Numbered from the stretch's first letter, positions 1 through 7,350 are shown. The stretch is DNA of 19,812 nucleotides from Oscillospiraceae bacterium (GCA_017398105.1 JAFQHF010000174.1:1-19812), one strand, 5' to 3'. Made by a program: numbers and translations. Notes: generated from the letters alone by a model not told the origin.

Positions 1-27
1 GCTTTGAAGCAGCTTCTTGAGAAGTAA
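1..27 (+). CDS. 3' end of an upstream gene, probably DUF177/YceD family (partial)
   Basis: Reading frame 1 gives the last eight residues ALKQLLEK followed by a TAA stop. A leucine/lysine-rich tail of this kind, ending about 45 bases before rpmF, fits the DUF177 (YceD) protein that is usually encoded directly upstream of rpmF in Firmicutes and is co-transcribed with it. Only the tail lies inside the window, so the identity rests mainly on gene order. Confidence 0.5.
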   Translation, partial: ALKQLLEK

Positions 28-72
28 ATCCAATTATGCTGTTAAAAGCAGTTTGACCAAGGAGGTGTCACC

Positions 73-258
73 ATGGCTGTCCCTAAGTGTAAAGTGTCCA
101 AGGCCCGCCGCGATAAGCGCCGTGGCTCCAACTGGAAGCTGTCTGCTCCCAGCGTTGCGGTTTGCCCCAAGTGCGGTGAACCCGTCATGCCCCACAGAGC
201 TTGCAAGGCTTGCGGTTCCTACAATGGCCGCCAGGTCCTGGCTGTTGAGGCTGAGTAA
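73..258 (+). CDS. rpmF: 50S ribosomal protein L32 (zinc-binding form)
   Basis: Small basic protein of the large ribosomal subunit, 61 residues, the usual length for bacterial L32. The N-terminus MAVPKCKVSKARRDKRR is the typical L32 opening. Cysteines C31, C34, C44 and C47 form a CxxC...CxxC zinc ribbon, so this is the zinc-containing (C+) form. The start is fixed by AAGGAGGTG just upstream of the ATG. It follows a probable DUF177 gene, the usual arrangement, and is closed by a strong terminator right after the stop, so it is the last gene of its transcript. Confidence 0.97.
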   Translation: MAVPKCKVSKARRDKRRGSNWKLSAPSVAVCPKCGEPVMPHRACKACGSYNGRQVLAVEAE

Positions 259-275
259 GGCAAAAGCGGAAATGC

Positions 276-310
276 AGAGGAAGGCTGTCCGGCCTTCCTC
301 TTTTTCCTTT
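276..310 (+). terminator. Rho-independent terminator of rpmF
   Basis: The arms GAGGAAGGC (277-285) and GCCTTCCTC (292-300) pair perfectly around a six-base loop and are followed at once by a T-rich run. It lies 18 bases after the rpmF stop. The rest of the gap up to the der promoter (311-486) holds no convincing gene. Confidence 0.92.
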
Positions 311-486
311 TTTCTGCCATTTTTTCTGCAGTTCCGGCCGTCCTCGCCCCGCCGCCGTCCTGTTCATTGCCACCGGAATGCGCCGGCTTGAGGACAAAGC
401 TCCCCGCAGTGACCATATAATTCCAAGGAAGTTTCCAAAATCAACAAAATAGTCATTATATTTTTGTGAATTACAGCAAATTCCCA

Positions 487-515
487 TTGCTTTTGCTGGG
501 AAAATATGCAATAAT
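487..515 (+). promoter_or_regulatory. Candidate promoter of the der-plsY-gpsA operon
   Basis: TTGCTT at 487-492 and AATAAT at 510-515 are separated by 17 bases, a plausible sigma-A type promoter in an AT-rich stretch 36 bases before the der start codon. The -10 departs from TATAAT at its first base, so this is a moderate match only. Confidence 0.5.
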
Positions 516-550
516 AGATTGATACCTTTACAAGGAAAGGAAGTGTTCCC

Positions 551-1885
551 ATGGCAAAACCCTTAGTGGCCATCGTTGGACGGCCCAATGTGGGCAAATC
601 CATGCTCTTTAATAAGCTGACCGGACACCGTACCTCCATCGTGGAGGACACCCCCGGCGTCACCCGTGACCGGATCTACGGCGACTGCGAATGGTGCGGC
701 CGTACCTTTTCCCTGGTGGATACCGGCGGTATTGAGCCCGGCACGGAAAATGACATGCTGAAGTTTATGCGCCGTCAGGCGGAGATCGGCATTGAACTGG
801 CAGATGCCATCGTCATGGTGGTGGACGTCCGCTCCGGTGTCACTGCCGCCGATCAGGACGTTGCCACCATGCTGCGCAAATCCGGCAAGCCCATCGCCCT
901 GGCCGTCAACAAGTGCGATTCCATCGGCCTTGTGAATCCTGATGTGTTCGAATTCTATTCCCTGGGCATCGGTGATCTGTTTGAGACCTCCGCTGTCCAC
1001 GGTCACGGTACCGGCGATCTGCTGGACTGGGTGCTGGAAAACATCCCCGAGGACAACAGTGAGGAAGAGGACGAGGATCTGATTCGTGTCGCCATCGTGG
1101 GCAAGCCCAATGTGGGCAAGTCCAGCCTGCTGAACCGGATTCTGGGCGAGGAGCGGGTCATCGTCTCCAACGTAGCCGGCACCACCCGGGATGCCATCGA
1201 CTCCTATTTTGAAAACGAGACCGGCAAGTACTGCTTCATCGATACCGCCGGTATGCGCCGCAAGAGCAAGGTGGACGATGCCATCGAAAAATACTCCAAC
1301 ATGCGCTCCATCAACGCCATTGAGCGTGCAGATGTGTGCCTGATCCTGATCGACGCCAATGACGGCGTTACCGAGCAGGATACCAAGATCGCAGGTCTGG
1401 TGCACGAAGCAGGCAAGGCCGCCATCATTGTGGTGAACAAGTGGGATGCGGTGGAGAACAAGGAAACCAACACCATGCGGGATATGGAGGCTGCCGTCAG
1501 GGACGGCTTAAGCTACATGAGCTATGCCCCTGTGCTGTTCATCTCCGCCCTCACCGGTTCCCGTGTGGACAAGCTGTATCAGATGATCCAGGATGTCCAT
1601 GCCCAGAATACCATGCGCATCACCACCGGCGCTCTGAACAGTGTCCTGGCAGATGCCACCGCCCGTGTGCAGCCGCCCACGGATAAGGGCCGCCGTCTGA
1701 AGATCTACTATATGACCCAGGCCAGCTCCAAGCCCCCGCATTTCGTCATTTTCTGCAACGATGCCCGGCTGTTCCACTTCTCCTATCAGCGATATCTGGA
1801 AAACCAGATCCGTGAGGTCTTCGGGCTGCAGGGCACCCCTGTCCGCATTACCATCCGTCAGAAAGGCGACAAGGAGGAAGACTGA
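551..1885 (+). CDS. der: Ribosome-assembly GTPase Der (EngA)
   Basis: Essential double GTPase that binds the 50S subunit during its late maturation. The 444 residues are the normal length. The first G domain has GRPNVGKS (10-17), DTGG (57-60) and NKCD (120-123). The second has GKPNVGKS (184-191), DTAG (231-234) and NKWD (296-299). An acidic linker (about 167-176) separates them, and the C-terminal KH-like domain follows from about residue 350. A GGAAAGGAAG Shine-Dalgarno stretch precedes the ATG. It is first in an operon with plsY and gpsA; its TGA shares one base with the plsY ATG. All GTPase motifs are intact. Confidence 0.98.
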   Translation: MAKPLVAIVGRPNVGKSMLFNKLTGHRTSIVEDTPGVTRDRIYGDCEWCGRTFSLVDTGGIEPGTENDMLKFMRRQAEIGIELADAIVMVVDVRSGVTAADQDVATMLRKSGKPIALAVNKCDSIGLVNPDVFEFYSLGIGDLFETSAVHGHGTGDLLDWVLENIPEDNSEEEDEDLIRVAIVGKPNVGKSSLLNRILGEERVIVSNVAGTTRDAIDSYFENETGKYCFIDTAGMRRKSKVDDAIEKYSNMRSINAIERADVCLILIDANDGVTEQDTKIAGLVHEAGKAAIIVVNKWDAVENKETNTMRDMEAAVRDGLSYMSYAPVLFISALTGSRVDKLYQMIQDVHAQNTMRITTGALNSVLADATARVQPPTDKGRRLKIYYMTQASSKPPHFVIFCNDARLFHFSYQRYLENQIREVFGLQGTPVRITIRQKGDKEED

Positions 1886-2511
1886 TGCCCATTTCCGCCA
1901 TTCTCATCACTGCGCTGACCTGCTACTTTCTGGGCAACCACAATGGTGCCATCTGCGTCAGCCACATGCTCCACGATGATGTCCGGGATCACGGAAGCGG
2001 CAATGCCGGTCTGACCAATTTTATCCGCAATTACGGTGCAAGCCGTTCCGTTCTTGTCATTCTCATTGATGTACTGAAGGCTGTCCTGGCCTGCTGGCTG
2101 GGCAAGATCGTCTTTGCCCCCTACGGTTACGAACTGGAAGGCGCTGTCCTTGCCGGTGTCTGCGTGATGGTGGGTCATGACTTTCCTGCGCTCATGGGCT
2201 TCCGGGGCGGCAAGGGTATCTTAAGCGGCTGGTTTATTGCCTGGATGATCGACTGGCGCATCGGCCTGATGATCGCAGTCGTATTTTTCGGTGCCTACCT
2301 TCTGACCCAGTACGTATCTCTGGGCAGCATTCTGGCAGCCGTCACCTTCGGTATCGGCTTCGCGATTTTCCATCACGGCAATCTGCCCGTCATGCTCGGC
2401 GGCATCTTCATGGCTGCACTGACTGTGTTCCAGCATCGCGGCAATCTGATCCGGCTGCTCAAGGGGCAGGAGCGGAAAACCAATCTTCTGGGGAAAGGAA
2501 ATAAAAAATGA
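1885..2511 (+). CDS. plsY: Acyl-phosphate:glycerol-3-phosphate acyltransferase PlsY
   Basis: Membrane enzyme that moves an acyl chain from acyl-phosphate to glycerol-3-phosphate, making lysophosphatidate in the first step of phospholipid synthesis. The 208 residues contain several hydrophobic spans and the three family motifs: DVRDHGSGNAGLTN near residues 31-45, GHDFPALMGFRGGKG in the middle, and HRGNLIRLLKGQE near the end. The start codon overlaps the der stop by one base (TGATG) and the AAGGAGGAAG within the der end can serve as its ribosome-binding site. Its substrate is made by the next gene, gpsA, which starts inside the plsY stop. The N-terminus is slightly divergent from textbook PlsY, but the catalytic motifs are complete. 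Confidence 0.95.
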   Translation: MPISAILITALTCYFLGNHNGAICVSHMLHDDVRDHGSGNAGLTNFIRNYGASRSVLVILIDVLKAVLACWLGKIVFAPYGYELEGAVLAGVCVMVGHDFPALMGFRGGKGILSGWFIAWMIDWRIGLMIAVVFFGAYLLTQYVSLGSILAAVTFGIGFAIFHHGNLPVMLGGIFMAALTVFQHRGNLIRLLKGQERKTNLLGKGNKK

Positions 2512-3506
2512 AAGCTGTTGTCGTTGGCAGCGGTGCCTGGGGCACTGCCCTTGCCATCCGCCTGTGCAAAAATGGCCACGATGTGACCATGTGGACCTTT
2601 GAAAAGGATCTGATCCCCCAAATGGAGGAAACCCGCCGCAACCCCCGGCTTCCCGCAGCGGTTCTGCCGGAAAATCTGAAAATCAGCGGTGACTATGCCT
2701 GTGTTTCCGGCTGCAAGCTGGTGGTCATGGCATCGCCCTCCTTCCCTGCCCGTGCTGTGGGCAAGGGTGTTGCCCCTTACATCGACGAAGATGCCGTTGT
2801 GGTATCTGTCACCAAAGGCCTGGAGGATAAGACCCACATGCGCATGAGTCAGGTGGTGGCCGATGTCACCGGCCGCGAAGTTGTTGCCCTGACCGGCCCC
2901 AGCCATGCAGAAGAAGTTGCCATCGATCTGCCCACCGGCCTGCTGGCTGCCTGCGCCGATCAGAAGAAGGCCGAATTTGTCCAGGATGCCTTCATGGCAG
3001 ACTGTCTCCGGGTCTATACCAGTCCTGACCCTGCCGGCGCAGAGCTGGGTGCTGCACTGAAAAACGTCATTGCCCTGTGCGCCGGTATTACCGACGGCTT
3101 AGGCTGCGGCGACAACACCAAGGCCATGCTGATGACCCGCGGTCTGACGGAAACCGCCCGCCTGGGCGTTGCCCTGGGCGCAAAGAAAGAGACCTTTGCA
3201 GGTCTCGCCGGCGTGGGCGATCTGATCGTTACCTGCACCTCCATGCACTCCCGGAACCGCCGGGCAGGCATTCTCATCGGCCAGGGCAAGGATGCCCAGA
3301 CCGCTATGAAGGAAGTGGGCGCTGTTGTGGAAGGCTACTATGCCACCAAGTCTGCCTACGAGCTGGGCAAGGCCAAGGGCATTGATATGCCCATCACCGA
3401 GGCCGCCTATAAGGTTCTCTACGAAGGTGCCGATGTCAAGGAAACCTTCCTGAGCCTGATGAACCGCCAGCGCAAGAGCGAAAGCGAAGACGCAGGCTGG
3501 CTGTAG
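2508..3506 (+). CDS. gpsA: Glycerol-3-phosphate dehydrogenase [NAD(P)+]
   Basis: Cytoplasmic enzyme that reduces dihydroxyacetone phosphate to sn-glycerol-3-phosphate, the acceptor used by PlsY. The 332 residues are the family's usual length. The N-terminal Rossmann motif GSGAWG lies at 7-12, VTKGLE with conserved K103 at 101-106, the TGPSHAEE stretch at about 129-136, and the catalytic ALKN lysine K185 at 183-186. The ATG overlaps the plsY stop in an ATGA, so the two are translationally coupled. A bidirectional terminator follows the stop within about ten bases, closing the der-plsY-gpsA unit. Confidence 0.97.
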   Translation: MKAVVVGSGAWGTALAIRLCKNGHDVTMWTFEKDLIPQMEETRRNPRLPAAVLPENLKISGDYACVSGCKLVVMASPSFPARAVGKGVAPYIDEDAVVVSVTKGLEDKTHMRMSQVVADVTGREVVALTGPSHAEEVAIDLPTGLLAACADQKKAEFVQDAFMADCLRVYTSPDPAGAELGAALKNVIALCAGITDGLGCGDNTKAMLMTRGLTETARLGVALGAKKETFAGLAGVGDLIVTCTSMHSRNRRAGILIGQGKDAQTAMKEVGAVVEGYYATKSAYELGKAKGIDMPITEAAYKVLYEGADVKETFLSLMNRQRKSESEDAGWL

Positions 3507-3507
3507 C

Positions 3508-3554
3508 AAAAAATCGCCGGGTATCTCCCTAATACGGAAGATACCCGGTTTTTC
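3508..3554. terminator. Bidirectional terminator between gpsA and the MFS gene
   Basis: CCGGGTATCT (3517-3526) pairs perfectly with AGATACCCGG (3539-3548) around a 12-base loop. On the plus strand the stem runs into TTTTT, ending the der operon. On the minus strand it runs into a T tract (complement of the A run at 3508-3513), ending the MFS gene whose stop lies beside it. Confidence 0.9.
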
Positions 3555-4698
3555 AACGCGTTTCCGCAAAGCTTCTGCGGAAACAGTATACGGCAATCAC
3601 GCACAATCCCGCTCCCGCAAACAAGGCACTCGGCAAATGCACATCTGCCACACAGCCGTAAATCAGATTCAAAAAAATCCCCAGGCTGTCCTGTACTGCA
3701 GAATTCACACTCAGTGCCGCCGCCCGGTTTTCTGAAGCCGCCAACCGGTTTTGCTGTTCCATATACAATGGTGTCATCAGACTGACGCTTATTCGAATCC
3801 CTGCCACAGCCAGCACAGAGACCCATCCGGAATCAGAAAGTCCCATCAGCAGGCATCCGGCTGACACAGCCGCTATACAAACCGTTCCCATTCGGGATGC
3901 ACCTGTTTTGGCACATATCCAGGCCGAAAAGCCTCCCACCAGCCCCAACACATTCACCAGCAGATACGCACCCGAAATGCCAAGATGAGACATACCAGAC
4001 CTGGCATACTGCAGTTGACTCAAAAATACCGTTACTGTCTGATGGGTTTCCGTCAGGAGCGCCATCGCAATCAGCAGACACAGCACACGCCGGTTTCCCA
4101 ATTGCTGCCGCAATAATGCAAGCATTCCTTTTCCCGCCGAAACACCTGACTTCCTCTGTCCTATGACTTCCTTCAAGCCTAGAGACAGCACTGCTGCCGC
4201 ACCATAGGAAAGGACCGTTAAAAAGGCTGCCAAGCGGTAGTCTTCCCTTATCCAAAGACCATAGATCCCTCCGGCAAGCAGGATTCCCAGTTGCCCCAGA
4301 TTTTGGTGGATACTGAATACCCGGTAACTTCCACCTCCTGTGCAGGATAGAAACAGCATAGCACTATCCACACCTGACATTCCGGCGCACACCACACTGA
4401 GCAGTATCCGCTCCAGTAAAAAGCCAGCAAATCCAACTGCTTTCCAGAATACAATTTTAGAAACAAAATACAGACCGCAACAAATCAGCATTGTTCTTTT
4501 ATAGCCGATCCGTTCCGCCAACCAGCCCCAAGGAATTTCCAAACAAATCGTCAGAAACAGACTGATACTTTCAATCAGCGTAATTTGAAAAACGCCAAGC
4601 CCTGCGGCCTGGCGGTAAAGCGTTGCCACAGGAGCATAAAATACCATCCCCTGTAGCAGCGAAATGGTACAGAGAATGTAAATATTTCGTTTTATCAT
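3553..4698 (-). CDS. MFS family exporter (probable drug efflux type)
   Basis: A 381-residue integral membrane protein made almost wholly of hydrophobic helices (about 11-12), with the loop after the second helix reading GWLAERIGYKRT, the MFS DxxGRK-like signature. Substrate cannot be told from sequence; multidrug or antibiotic efflux is the commonest role for this subgroup. The start is set by AAAGGAAGG before the ATG. The gene is more AT-rich by eye than its neighbours and sits alone between gpsA and rpmB, both core genes, which suggests insertion or later acquisition. Its leader carries a strong promoter, a six-codon ORF and a long hairpin masking the ribosome-binding site, a layout known from inducible resistance genes. 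That supports a role in resistance, but by inference only. Confidence 0.85.
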   Translation of the reverse strand: MIKRNIYILCTISLLQGMVFYAPVATLYRQAAGLGVFQITLIESISLFLTICLEIPWGWLAERIGYKRTMLICCGLYFVSKIVFWKAVGFAGFLLERILLSVVCAGMSGVDSAMLFLSCTGGGSYRVFSIHQNLGQLGILLAGGIYGLWIREDYRLAAFLTVLSYGAAAVLSLGLKEVIGQRKSGVSAGKGMLALLRQQLGNRRVLCLLIAMALLTETHQTVTVFLSQLQYARSGMSHLGISGAYLLVNVLGLVGGFSAWICAKTGASRMGTVCIAAVSAGCLLMGLSDSGWVSVLAVAGIRISVSLMTPLYMEQQNRLAASENRAAALSVNSAVQDSLGIFLNLIYGCVADVHLPSALFAGAGLCVIAVYCFRRSFAETR

Positions 4699-4702
4699 CG
4701 AT

Positions 4703-4794
4703 ACCTTCCTTTTTCAAAGCACACCAAACATCCGGTATGCGCGTTTCGCACACCGGTATCTTATGGTTGCTTTTTAGATCGGAAGGTTTCTCAT
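4703..4794 (-). promoter_or_regulatory. Leader hairpin that can sequester the MFS ribosome-binding site (candidate translational attenuator)
   Basis: Three stacked pairings fold the leader RNA into one long imperfect hairpin. ACCTTCC (4787-4781, inside the leader ORF) is the exact complement of GGAAGGT (4709-4703), the Shine-Dalgarno region of the MFS gene. AAAGCAACCA (4773-4764) pairs with TGGT/TGCTTT (4726-4716) with one bulged G at 4722. CCGGTGTGCG (4756-4747) pairs with CGCATACCGG (4741-4732) with one G-U pair and a five-base loop. A ribosome stalled on the leader ORF would break the outer stem and free the start site. There is no T run after the inner stem, so the fold suggests translational rather than transcriptional control. 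Confidence 0.72.
4774..4794 (-). CDS. Leader peptide MRNLPI upstream of the MFS gene
   Basis: Six codons, ATG to TAA, encoding MRNLPI. It has its own good ribosome-binding site AGGAG (within 4806-4801) seven bases before the ATG, close to the expected transcript start. Codons 3-5 lie on the strand of the hairpin that pairs with the MFS ribosome-binding site, and the stop codon falls just before the second stem segment. Both placements are what a stalling leader peptide needs. The sequence is not one of the leader peptides I recognise from erm, mef, cat or tet genes. Confidence 0.6.
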   Translation of the reverse strand: MRNLPI

Positions 4795-4822
4795 AAAACG
4801 ACTCCTGCTTTTGTTTTTTTCT

Positions 4823-4851
4823 ATTGTAATTCCACGTTTCTGTCCTGTCAA
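4823..4851 (-). promoter_or_regulatory. Strong sigma-A type promoter of the MFS leader
   Basis: On the minus strand TTGACA (4851-4846) and TACAAT (4828-4823) are exactly 17 bases apart, a near-consensus promoter. Transcription would begin near 4816, about ten bases before the Shine-Dalgarno of the leader ORF. It lies immediately downstream of the rpmB terminator, so the MFS unit is transcribed independently. Confidence 0.85.
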
Positions 4852-4858
4852 GAAGCAA

Positions 4859-4889
4859 AATAAAAAACGCTGCCGAGATTCGACAGCGT
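4859..4889 (-). terminator. Rho-independent terminator of rpmB
   Basis: On the minus strand CGCTGTCG (4888-4881) pairs with CGGCAGCG (4875-4868) with one G-U pair and a five-base loop, followed by a TTTTTTATTTT tract. It lies about 20 bases after the rpmB stop and just before the MFS promoter. Confidence 0.9.
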
Positions 4890-4908
4890 GTTTTATATGC
4901 CAGGGAAA

Positions 4909-5097
4909 TCAGATGGCGCGCTCAACCTTGTTGGAGCGGAGGCATCTGGTACATGCGTACACATGGCAGGGAGTTCCGTTAACGACAGCCTTAACGCGCT
5001 TGACGTTGGGCTTCCATGCACGATTGGAACGTCTGTGGGAGTGAGAGACCTTAATGCCGAAGGTCACGCCCTTACCACAAAAATCACACTTAGCCAT
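4909..5097 (-). CDS. rpmB: 50S ribosomal protein L28 (zinc-binding form)
   Basis: Large-subunit ribosomal protein of 62 residues, the usual length. MAKCDFCGKG opens the protein and SHSHRRSNRAWKPN is the typical L28 core. C4, C7, C49 and C52 make CxxC...CxxC, the zinc-carrying (C+) form. A longer frame extends 24 codons upstream, but this ATG is chosen because GGGAGGTG sits just before it and homologues begin with MAK. It stands alone between its own promoter and terminator and is divergent from hprK. Confidence 0.97.
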   Translation of the reverse strand: MAKCDFCGKGVTFGIKVSHSHRRSNRAWKPNVKRVKAVVNGTPCHVYACTRCLRSNKVERAI

Positions 5098-5137
5098 TTC
5101 ATTGCACCTCCCATCCGTTTGATTACTCAATAAACTA

Positions 5138-5188
5138 CGCCTATCACAGGCGCTTAGATATGATAACAAACTTTCCGCAAAAAAGCAA
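5138..5188 (-). promoter_or_regulatory. Promoter of rpmB with a 5' stem-loop in the transcript
   Basis: On the minus strand TTGCTT (5188-5183) and TATCAT (5165-5160) are 17 bases apart. The expected transcript start is near 5153, right at a small stem CGCCT (5152-5148) / AGGCG (5142-5138) with a five-base loop. A stem-loop at the very 5' end may protect the mRNA or serve ribosomal-protein control; neither can be shown here. Confidence 0.65.
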
Positions 5189-5226
5189 GCACTTTTTTCA
5201 AATTTTTTTGTTTTTTTGAAAATATG

Positions 5227-5255
5227 TTGATATTCCCATTTTATGCGGGTATAAT
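5227..5255 (+). promoter_or_regulatory. Promoter of hprK
   Basis: TTGATA (5227-5232) and a perfect TATAAT (5250-5255) are separated by 17 bases. The start codon of hprK is 56 bases downstream of the -10. The promoter is back to back with that of rpmB across an AT-rich region. Confidence 0.85.
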
Positions 5256-5311
5256 AAGCAAAAAACAGAATACCGTAACATGCGCAACACTAGGGAAATG
5301 AGGTTAGCTCC

Positions 5312-6253
5312 ATGATCGATACATATTCCGTTCCCCTGAAAACATTGGTAGAGAAATTCAAATTTGAAATCGCCTACACCGCCTCAGACTTTGAATCCAT
5401 CCGGATCACCGTCGAGGATGTGGCCCGTCCGGGCCTTCAGCTGGCAGGCTTCTTTGATCACTACGAACCCATGCGTCTGCAGGTCATGGGAAATGTAGAG
5501 ATGAGCTATATGGCCAAGCTCTCCCCTTCCAACCGAAGCGCCATTTTTGACCGGCTGTTTTCCTATAAATTCCCGGCCCTTCTGATTGCCAGAAACATCC
5601 AGCCTCAGCCGGAAATGCTGGCCATGGCAAAAAAGCACAACATCACCATTCTCTTAAGCCCTCATCCCACCAGCACCGTGGTATCGTCCATCATCACCTA
5701 CCTGAAGGAAGCCCTGGCACCCCGTGTGACCCGCCACGGCGTTCTGGTAGAGGTTTATGGCGAAGGCATTCTGCTGACCGGCGACAGCGGAATCGGCAAA
5801 TCTGAGGCCGCCATCGAGCTCCTGAAGCGTGGTCACCGGCTCATTGCCGATGACGCCGTGGAAATCCGCCGGGTCACCTCCAACTCTCTGGTGGGCACCG
5901 CTCCGGACCTGATCCGAAACTATATTGAGCTGCGCGGCATCGGCATCATCAACGTGGCAAAGCTGTACGGCATGGGCGCTGTAAAACTGGACAATCAGAT
6001 CGATCTGATGGTAAATATCGTGCACTGGAACACCCACGAAGCCTATGACCGACTTGGCCTTGAGGATCAGTTCACCGAAATCCTGGGTGTTCAGGTTCCC
6101 ATGTACACCATCCCCATCACACCGGGACGAAACCTGGCTGTCATTCTGGAGGTTGCCGCCATGAACAATCGTCAGAAGAAAATGGGCTATAATTCCGCTC
6201 TGGAATTCACCGAGCAGATCAACCGCCACTTTGACGAGAATCTTGGCAATTAA
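5312..6253 (+). CDS. hprK: HPr kinase/phosphorylase
   Basis: Bifunctional enzyme that phosphorylates HPr of the sugar phosphotransferase system on Ser46 and removes the phosphate, setting carbon catabolite repression together with CcpA in low-GC Gram-positives. The 313 residues match the family length. The N-terminal domain is followed by the catalytic domain with RHG (H142 at 141-143), the P-loop GDSGIGKS (157-164), HRLIADDAVE with D180/D181 (175-184) and the family signature IRNYIELRGIGIINV (201-215). All catalytic elements are present. GAGG lies upstream of the ATG with a slightly long spacing. In this window it is followed by an RluA gene, possibly in the same transcript, since no clear terminator separates them. 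Confidence 0.97.
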   Translation: MIDTYSVPLKTLVEKFKFEIAYTASDFESIRITVEDVARPGLQLAGFFDHYEPMRLQVMGNVEMSYMAKLSPSNRSAIFDRLFSYKFPALLIARNIQPQPEMLAMAKKHNITILLSPHPTSTVVSSIITYLKEALAPRVTRHGVLVEVYGEGILLTGDSGIGKSEAAIELLKRGHRLIADDAVEIRRVTSNSLVGTAPDLIRNYIELRGIGIINVAKLYGMGAVKLDNQIDLMVNIVHWNTHEAYDRLGLEDQFTEILGVQVPMYTIPITPGRNLAVILEVAAMNNRQKKMGYNSALEFTEQINRHFDENLGN

Positions 6254-6338
6254 CCGCCGCTTACATTACTTTTCTACAGATTCGGCGGCTTGAGGGCAAG
6301 CCGTCCTGCCACTTCTTTTTCGATAACAAAGGATCATT

Positions 6339-7304
6339 ATGAAAGAATTTACCATCGGCACCAATGATGCAGGGCAGCGTCTGGACCGGTTCCTTGCCAA
6401 GGCCGTTCCCCTGCTCCCTGCCTCCCTGGCTCAAAAATACATCCGCATCAAGCGGATCAAATGCAACGGCAAGCGCATCGAGCGGGACACCCGGCTCAAT
6501 GCAGGCGACGTGCTGCAGCTGTACATCAACGATGAATTTTTCGATAAGCCCCGGGAGGACAATGCTTACCTGACCGTGGCAGTGCCCAAGCTGAATATCG
6601 TCTATGAAGACGAGCACATTCTGCTTGTGGATAAGCGCCCCGGTCTTGCAGTCCATCCTCACGACGGTGCTGAATACGGCCGAACACTAATCGACCATAT
6701 CCAGTCCTATCTGTATCAGAAGCGGGAATGGCGTCCCAGAGAAGAAAACGCCTTCACCCCCGCCCTGTGCAACCGCATCGACCGGAATACCGGCGGCATC
6801 GTTATCGCCGCCAAGACCGCCGAGGCTCTGCGGGTCATGAATCAGAAGATCAAGGATAGGGAGCTGGACAAGCGGTATCTGGCCATTGTGGAGGGTACTC
6901 CCAGGCCAAAGGACGGTTCTCTGAAGGGATATCTGTTCAAGGATGCCAAAAAGAACCGGGTTTTTGTGACCGATACCCCCCAGACAGGCAGCAAAAGCTG
7001 CCAGACCAACTATAAAACCCTGGTTTCCAAAAACGGTCTTTCCCTGATGGAATGCGAGCTGATCACCGGCCGTACCCATCAGATCCGCGCCCAGTTCGCC
7101 CATGCCGGTCATCCCCTGCTGGGTGACGGCAAATACGGCAAGCTGGACAAGCGGTTTGACCGGAATTACCAGGCCCTGTATTCCTACAAGCTGACCTTCA
7201 CCTTTACCACCGATGCCGGTGGTCTTCAGCAGCTGAACGGCAAGTCCTTCCAGGTGGAGAAGGTAGATTTCGTGGAGGAATATTTCCCCGGCACCAAGAT
7301 TTAA
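6339..7304 (+). CDS. RluA-family RNA pseudouridine synthase
   Basis: Isomerises specific uridines of RNA to pseudouridine. The 321 residues contain an N-terminal S4-like RNA-binding domain (about 12-65, QRLDRFLAKAVPLLP...IRIKRIKCNGKRI) and the catalytic domain. The motif RIDRNTGG (146-153) carries the catalytic Asp D148; the family's usual form is RLDxxTSG. GRTHQIRAQFAHAGHPLLGD is the conserved motif near residue 250. It most resembles the RluC/RluD branch (23S rRNA), but paralogues are common in Clostridia and the exact target uridine cannot be assigned. AAAGGA precedes the ATG. It starts 85 bases after hprK. Confidence 0.93.
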   Translation: MKEFTIGTNDAGQRLDRFLAKAVPLLPASLAQKYIRIKRIKCNGKRIERDTRLNAGDVLQLYINDEFFDKPREDNAYLTVAVPKLNIVYEDEHILLVDKRPGLAVHPHDGAEYGRTLIDHIQSYLYQKREWRPREENAFTPALCNRIDRNTGGIVIAAKTAEALRVMNQKIKDRELDKRYLAIVEGTPRPKDGSLKGYLFKDAKKNRVFVTDTPQTGSKSCQTNYKTLVSKNGLSLMECELITGRTHQIRAQFAHAGHPLLGDGKYGKLDKRFDRNYQALYSYKLTFTFTTDAGGLQQLNGKSFQVEKVDFVEEYFPGTKI

Positions 7305-7314
7305 CAATCGACCT

Positions 7315-7350
7315 GTCATTGCGAGCCGGTATGTGTCGGCTCGCAATGAC
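7315..7350. repeat. 14-bp perfect inverted repeat between the RluA and S51 genes
   Basis: GTCATTGCGAGCCG (7315-7328) and CGGCTCGCAATGAC (7337-7350) pair perfectly around eight bases. There is no T run after it, so it is not a standard terminator. The GTCATTGCGAGC core resembles short palindromic repeats dispersed through the intergenic spaces of many gut Firmicutes; this resemblance is from memory and unverified. Confidence 0.75.

Noticed and set aside
563..1405. A 280-codon minus-strand frame inside der
   Set aside because: It is antisense to conserved GTPase coding sequence and reads as a mirror of it, with no family motif.
4734..4783. The MFS leader hairpin read as a transcription terminator
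   Set aside because: On the minus strand no T run follows the inner stem, so translational control is a better reading than premature termination.
6254..6338. CCGCCG...CGGCGG pairing between hprK and the RluA gene as a terminator
   Set aside because: The loop is long and no T run follows, so there is no good support for termination here.
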